From positions 1 to 12,993 of the forward strand of contig JALNQF010000833.1 of NCBI GenBank assembly GCA_028456385.1: a DNA stretch of 12,993 nucleotides. The letters are read 5' to 3'. Within the stretch, counting starts at the first letter, position 1; each line of letters opens with the position of its first letter. This DNA comes from Ophiosphaerella korrae (lineage: Eukaryota > Ascomycota > Dothideomycetes > Pleosporales > Phaeosphaeriaceae). The notes below the pieces were generated by a model. That model searched no databases, was not told where the DNA came from, and worked only from the letters and a program-made list of their open reading frames with translations. A program made the translations under genes and the position numbers. Positions 8,577 through 12,993 of this stretch are shown here, piece after piece.

Positions 8577-9006
8577 TATTACAGGCTACCTATTGTCGAC
8601 TATAGGTACCTATACTAAAAGGGTTAGTAGATTGCGAGATAATAGTAAAAAGCTCGTATTATAATCTATAATAACTATAAACAATAGAAGATGTTTTGCA
8701 ACTATCTTGTATTAGTATTCCGTAGTTAAAGGATTAAATTGCTAATACTATCCTAATAATGCGCATCCTACTAACTATATACTCGTCGTAATCTATAATC
8801 TGTAGCTACTAAGATAAACAGATTATAGATCGTCCTAATCTATAATCTATAGCTGCTAAGAGTCTATAGATTACAGATTAGTCTAGGTGTCCTAGTTGTA
8901 TGTTATTTCCTAATTAAGATTATTACCCCGCTCGTCCTATGCTTTGTTAGCAACTAAGTTAGGACTAATTAGTTCTATCTCGATTTCTTCTATTACACCT
9001 ATAATA
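8577..9006 (-). repeat. G2 5' LTR (right)
   Basis: 430 bp. In plus orientation it starts TATTACAG and ends CTATAATA; together with the left copy this gives an ancestral TGTTACAG...CTATAACA. It is the upstream LTR for minus-strand transcription and would hold the promoter. It keeps more CpG and CpA/TpG than the left copy at several places (for example ATGCGCATCC, TCCGTAG), so the two copies were mutated independently. Confidence 0.95.
8784..8879. repeat. Tandem pair of hairpin-forming repeats in the G2 5' LTR
   Basis: Counterpart of the pair at 2180-2275: units at 8784-8830 and 8831-8879, each an inverted repeat. Differences from the left LTR (for example AATCTGTAG for AATCTATAG) are transitions that weaken or restore individual stem pairs. 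Confidence 0.78.
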
Positions 9007-9011
9007 AAAAG
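9007..9011. repeat. Target-site duplication AAAAG, right copy
   Basis: Directly abuts the right LTR of G2 and matches 1968-1972 exactly. Confidence 0.9.
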
Positions 9012-9994
9012 GATTATACTAGGTCTTTTAAAAGAGTAGCCTATCTCTTTTAGTAGGTTTAGTAATAACCTTAAACTTAATTAACTTAGTAAATAGTAGA
9101 GTAAGGCTTAAGTAATCTTTAATAAAGCGCTAGAAGAATCTAGTATAGCTTAGAAAGGCTAGGACTTCTTTAGTAGTCTTTAGTATTTCTTACTCCTAAA
9201 TAGCTTTAACTTTAGAAAGATCTATTGTAATTCTTTTATTAGAGACAATTATACCTAAAAACTTAACTAGGGTAGTATAAAGGCTAGATTTTTTAAGATT
9301 TATATAAAAGCCTTACTCTTTTAGTTATGTAAGTACTTTATAAACATACTAGATATAGTCTATTTTATTATTAAAGTATATTAAGACGTTATCTATATAT
9401 ATAGTGTAGAAGTCGTCTAAATATTCTAGTAGAGCTAAGTTAATAGCGCGCTAGAAGGTAGCTAGTATATTAGTAAAGCTAAAGGGTACTACCTTATAGG
9501 TATATATACTAAAGTAAGTAATAAAAGTAGTTAGCTATTCTAAATTTAAAGTAATACGTAAGTAGTAAAAGGCGTGTATTATATTAAATTTAGAGAAAAT
9601 CTTTACTTTATTTAGGTAGGCTAGTATTTCCCTAAAGAATAGAATAAGGTACTAGTCTTTAATAGTAGATTTATTTAGCTTATAGTAGTCTACGTAAACT
9701 TATAAGCTACTATTTAGTTTAGCTATAATTAGTAGGTTATTCCTAGCTAAGGAGCTATATTTACTAATAAAGCCTTTACCTTCTATTTCTTAGATATATT
9801 TCTAGATTACTTTATTTTATTTTCTAGTAAAAGAGTAAAGTTTAGTATCTAGGATTTTTACGCTAAGCTTAAAAGTAATTTCTAGGTTATATAGCCTATA
9901 AAGAAGAAGTTCCTTAGTAGCTTTTTTATTAAAATAGAGTATTAGGTTTTAATATAGTTAGAGAAGTTCTATAGATAAGATATTATTAAGCTTT

Positions 9995-9999
9995 ACTAT
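9995..9999. repeat. Probable target-site duplication ACTAT beside C1 (one side only)
   Basis: These five bases lie between the G1 RT sequence and the C1 3' LTR. The partner copy should follow the C1 5' LTR outside the window. Confidence 0.45.
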
Positions 10000-10550
10000 T
10001 ATTAGATTTAAAGGAGGTTATAGTAATTTAATAAAAAAGGCTTTTTCGTAATAGCTATATAAGGGCCTTATTAGAGAAGGATACTAAGGCTTTTAGAAAA
10101 GCCCTTTTTTAGTTAGTTACTTATAACTTAAAAGTAATAAGTATAAACTAAGTAGATTAATTATTTTCTCTATCTCTAGCCCTACGCTCTATTTATATAT
10201 CTATAATATAGTAGTCTTAGCTAGGTCTCTTAAGATAGTAGTAAGCTAAATCCTTAATACCTCTTCTATTAAGGTACTAGTTTCTTTATTGTATTAGTTA
10301 TACTAACGTAGTCTATCTCTTTATATATAAGATTTTTTATTTAATTCCTTTATTTATAAAAGTTAAGGCTATAATCCTTTTAGCTATAGTAGAGTTAGTA
10401 GCTTAGCGATTATTACGCCTATGCGCTAAGCTAATTAGATTGTAGCACTAGCTTAAGTAAGCTAATTAATAGATTCTAGGTATACCTAGAATCTATTACG
10501 CCTCTCTACGTATATACTATTAAGTATCTAATTATATAACTTATCTAATA
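10000..10550 (-). repeat. C1 3' LTR
   Basis: 551 bp. On the minus strand it starts TATTAGATAA (mutated TGTTAG) right after the polypurine tract and ends AAATCTAATA. It aligns end to end, inverted, with the solo LTR at 702-1250. It includes the shared 30-bp palindrome, the TATA-like motif and the short AAGGCTTTT hairpin. Confidence 0.93.
10468..10497. repeat. Perfect 30-bp palindrome in the C1 LTR
   Basis: Identical to the palindrome at 755-784 although surrounding LTR sequence differs at many transitions. Confidence 0.85.
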
Positions 10551-10560
10551 TACCCCTTTA
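10551..10560 (-). promoter_or_regulatory. Polypurine tract of C1
   Basis: On the minus strand TAAAGGGGTA directly precedes the LTR. The AAAGGGG core is the plus-strand primer site expected next to a 3' LTR. Confidence 0.75.
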
Positions 10561-10599
10561 GGTTAGTAACTTATTAGTAAGCTAGATATTTATAAGATA

Positions 10600-12993
10600 A
10601 GTGTAAGATTTTTAAAGTAGTCTTATATTTTATCTAGAGGTACTTTATATATTATTTAGTATTCTATTACTTCTATTAGTCTAAGCTATTTTAAGAAGCT
10701 TTCTTATTTATTTACTAGTAAGACTTTTATAAAGCTATCTACTATTATCTCTATTAATAAAGTATATTCTACTTTAATTTAGCTAGTAGAGACCTCTTGT
10801 CTTAGCTAATAATTATAGATATTAACGTGCTAAAGCTTAGTTTATAGCTTAGCTAGTTCTTTAGTAATAAGCTAGATTATTTAAGTATTATTATACTAGA
10901 TTGTAATATAGTTTATAAAGAGCTTAATATATAGTTTATTAAAAAGTTTTAATATAAAGATTACTTCTTTTACTACTTATAATAAAGCTAGTAACTTAGC
11001 TTTAGTTATAGAAGTAGTAACTATATCTTACTTATTTACTCTTTATATAATAAGCCTATTAAAAAGTTTAATTATATAGCTTTATAAACTTTTTTAGTCT
11101 ATAGTATTATTAGTAAAGGAAGTATTACTAGCGACTTATAATAAGTTACCTCTACTTAGCTAGAGTACTCTTAATCTTGTATAAGAGAGGTATATAAGTA
11201 CTTAATTAGTAGCTTTATAGTAAGTAGTACTTAGGTTTATAAGAAAATAAGCTAGTCGCGATATTGTAAAAGCTATATCTAGCTAAGTAGTTATAGTAGT
11301 AAATAGAAGTAAACTAATTTTACGTTAGTATTTGTTAATTTTAGATAGTATTACTAAACTAGTATAGGCCTTAAGTTTAGTAGTAGCTATAGGTATATTG
11401 TAATAGACGTATAGTTTATCTATAAGCTAACTTATCTTGTTAATATACGCTACCTATAGTAGTTAAATTATACGTTACTCTCTATCTTAAATTACTTTAA
11501 CACTAAGAAACTATTAGAGATCTATTCCTCTAGTAATAGTATACTTCTCTTTTAGAAGATTAGTTACTTACTATACTTCCTTAGTCTTCTACTTATTATA
11601 TACAATAATAATATTATCTATATAAAAGAAGATAATAATTCTATCTTTAACTATATAGTATAGTTCGTGTAGTACTATTTAAAAGCTTATAGCTTTAAGT
11701 ATAGCTATAAATTCTCTCTACTATAGGAGAGGTAAGATCTAGAGACTATATAGGGCCTTTTAGACTCTAAGGATTATACTCTTCTTTTAGTATCCCCTTA
11801 GTATTCCTATATAGATCTCTTAGTCTATTACTATATAAATAAAGGCGTTAGTTACGTTATACTATTTTAGTTTAAGATTATATTTAGTAGTAATAGCTAT
11901 AAGTATCTAAAAGGATTAGCTAGCTAGTATTATAGTATAAGTCTCTTATACTATAACGTTTTATTACTAGTCTCTTTGCACTATAAGTTAAGCTTTATAT
12001 TTAATAAATTAATAATATTTATTAAGCTTATACGTATATACTTATATATAGTCTAGTATCTACTAGCTAGAATACTAGATAGGTTTAGCTAGTACTTTAG
12101 TCTATAATTTTATCTAGCGATAGCTAGTTAAGTAAGATAGCTTAGCTTCTTTAAATAACTCGCCTATTAGATAGCTTTCTAGGTATATTTAGTATAAGGG
12201 TAGTAATAGGAGTTAATTATAGTAGAGCTTTAGTCTTTTTGTAAGTATCCTCTTTATCTTAGCTTTATCTATAAGTTCTCCTTAGTATTTTCTAAGGTTA
12301 CCTACCTAGGTACTAGCTATAAAGGCTACTACCTATAGTATAGTTTTAGACGAGCTATATCTATTGTATACTATTAACTCTAGTTAGTCTCTAGTTATTA
12401 AATAGGCTAGTATTGCTACTAGAAGTAAAGATAGTAGAGGAGTTAGATAGTAGTCTACAATCTTTCTTCTATAGTAGTAGCTAAGTAGATCTTTTTTATT
12501 ATTTATAAATATATCTAACTTAGTATTATCTTTATAGAAAGACTTTGTTTCTAGCTTATATACTAGTACTAGGAGCTTAATTGTTTTAATATAAGTAGTA
12601 ATCTCTTCTAGTATTTAATATATAAGGTTATCTATTAGATCCTCTATTTTACTATTAAAGATTATTTACTTATTAAAGATTATATCTTATATACTTATTA
12701 CCTTAGCTATAGATAGTACCTAGATCTAGTAGATATTTAATAACTAGTATCTTACAAAGTAGCTAATCTATACTTTTAGATCTAAACGTTATAGCCTTAA
12801 TTTACTATAATATATATTATTAGTTATTATAAAGGCTTTATACCTATATACTTTTAAGTAGGCTAAGTTTAGCTTTCTTATTAATACTATAATTCTTTAA
12901 TTCTTAGTAACTTTTGTAAAGAATACTTTATATAGTATCTTCTAGTTATTTAAGTAACTTAGTATTTAATTATATAGGTAGACTCTAGCCTAT
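10600..12993 (-). pseudogene. C1 Ty1/Copia pol: integrase C-terminus, RT and RNase H
   Basis: One minus-strand frame, entered inside integrase at the window end. Near 12820-12880 it reads KLNLAYLKVYRYKAF (family form KPNLAHLRVFGCKAY), then ISYFVRY.LLNIY.I (family form IGYLVGYDSTNIYRIW). RT follows: LIAITTKYNLKLK.YNVTNAFI near 11835-11900 (family form LxAxxxLELxQxDVxxAFLN), ALYSL.ILPLL (family form ALYGLRQSPxLW) and the active site FYIDN at 11613-11627 (family YVDD). Then KEKYTITRGIDL..FL (family form GDLQWFLGIEV). RNase H includes IVTTSITKAKLLAL near 10985-11025 (family form VxxSSTEAEYxAL) and TKL.HVNIYNY.LR.EV near 10810 (family form KHIDIRxHFIRE). The frame ends near 10600 with no clear original stop. 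Confidence 0.92.

Larger units (their letters stand above)
1973..9006 (-). mobile_element. G2: complete Ty3/Gypsy chromovirus-like LTR retrotransposon, RIP-inactivated
   Basis: A 7034-bp element bounded by two 430-bp LTRs in direct orientation and flanked by a perfect AAAAG duplication. Transcription would run on the minus strand: the right LTR is the 5' LTR and the left one the 3' LTR. The polypurine tract is at 2403-2416. The internal region carries one gag-pol frame in the order Gag, protease, RT, RNase H, integrase, chromodomain, which defines Ty3/Gypsy (Metaviridae) and, through the chromodomain, chromoviruses. An extra segment of about 0.65 kb lies between pol and the 3' LTR. The element is structurally complete but dead: many TAA/TAG codons and mutated catalytic residues. 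It inserted into the pol of G1. Confidence 0.95.
9007..9999 (-). pseudogene. G1 Ty3/Gypsy pol: reverse transcriptase fragment
   Basis: Minus-strand RT of a Ty3/Gypsy element different from G2. Visible in order: KELLLYRLYNLEITFKL near 9870-9930, KYIQEIEGKGFI, YVDYSKLNK (family form RVCVDYRKLN), IFSKFNIIYAF (family form FSKLDLxxAF), VVPFSFTNILATFQRAINLA near 9430-9500, and the active site YIDNVLIYF with its Asp/Asn at 9388-9393 (family YIDDVLIYS). It ends in KFLGIIVSNKRI and a connection segment cut by G2 at 9011. On its upstream side it is cut at 9999 by Copia element C1, so protease and Gag of G1 lie outside the window or are lost. Confidence 0.9.
1..12993. other. RIP-mutated, A+T-rich nested retrotransposon block
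   Basis: The whole window is A+T rich and nearly free of CpA and TpG. TGA stops and ATG starts are very rare. Every decoded retrotransposon frame is interrupted by TAA and TAG where Gln (CAA/CAG) or Trp (TGG) fits the family, and conserved Asp, Gly, Cys and His codons are replaced by Asn, Arg/Glu and Tyr. These are the changes expected from RIP, a premeiotic genome defence of filamentous ascomycetes that acts on duplicated DNA. No host gene, tRNA, rRNA or CRISPR array was seen. Every stretch over 300 bases is assigned to one of four insertions or to the older element they interrupt. Confidence 0.9.
10000..12993 (-). mobile_element. C1: Ty1/Copia element, 3' part (5' part outside the window)
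   Basis: On the minus strand the order is integrase (cut by the window end), reverse transcriptase, RNase H, polypurine tract and 3' LTR. Integrase before RT is the Ty1/Copia order. All decoded domains share one frame. The element inserted into G1 just upstream of its RT. Its LTR is of the same family as the solo LTR at 702-1250 but in opposite orientation. Gag, protease and the 5' LTR lie beyond 12993. Confidence 0.92.

Noticed and set aside
702..10550. A TIR DNA transposon or novel inverted-repeat element with an RT-RNase H core
   Set aside because: The left arm has its own ATAGA target duplication, the right arm is joined to a Copia RNase H and polypurine tract, and Gypsy integrase continues in frame beyond the left arm.
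1..12993. tRNA or rRNA genes, CRISPR arrays, bacterial operons or host protein genes
   Set aside because: No cloverleaf, rRNA-like tract or spaced short repeat was seen, and all stretches are explained by retrotransposons.

Overview
The window is a nest of LTR retrotransposons, all heavily altered by C-to-T / G-to-A transitions of the repeat-induced point mutation (RIP) type. I see no host gene, no RNA gene and no intact open reading frame of meaningful length. The sequence is very A+T rich, CpA/TpG dinucleotides are almost gone, and nearly every in-frame stop is TAA or TAG at a place where a Gln or Trp codon fits. This points to a filamentous ascomycete (Pezizomycotina) and to an A+T-rich heterochromatic block. 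The species cannot be named from this.

Layout. The oldest layer is a Ty3/Gypsy-type element on the minus strand, here called G1. Its pol survives in three pieces: reverse transcriptase (9007-9999), RNase H (1251-1972) and integrase (1-701). Three later insertions split it. (i) A complete 7034-bp Ty3/Gypsy chromovirus-like element, G2 (1973-9006, minus strand), has 430-bp LTRs and a perfect AAAAG target duplication. (ii) A solo Ty1/Copia LTR (702-1250, plus orientation) is flanked by a perfect ATAGA duplication. (iii) A Ty1/Copia element, C1 (10000 to beyond 12993, minus strand), has its 3' LTR at 10000-10550. Its LTR belongs to the same family as the solo LTR. If G2 and the solo LTR are removed, each with one copy of its target duplication, the G1 RT, RNase H and integrase fall into one reading frame. 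This is strong support for the model.

G2 is the best preserved layer. One minus-strand frame runs without any indel from a probable mutated start at 8513-8515 to about 3083. It encodes Gag with two CCHC knuckles, protease, reverse transcriptase, RNase H, DD35E integrase and a C-terminal chromodomain. A polypurine tract (2403-2416) adjoins the left (3') LTR. Between pol and that LTR are about 0.65 kb not expected of a simple Ty3/Gypsy element. They hold a convincing plus-strand (antisense) coiled-coil reading frame at 2752-3105 and a weaker minus-strand frame at about 2418-2740. This accessory region is the most novel feature in the window.

Together these parts show repeated transposition into an existing element followed by RIP inactivation. 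Insertion order: G1 first, then G2, C1 and the Copia copy that left the solo LTR, whose relative order is not settled.
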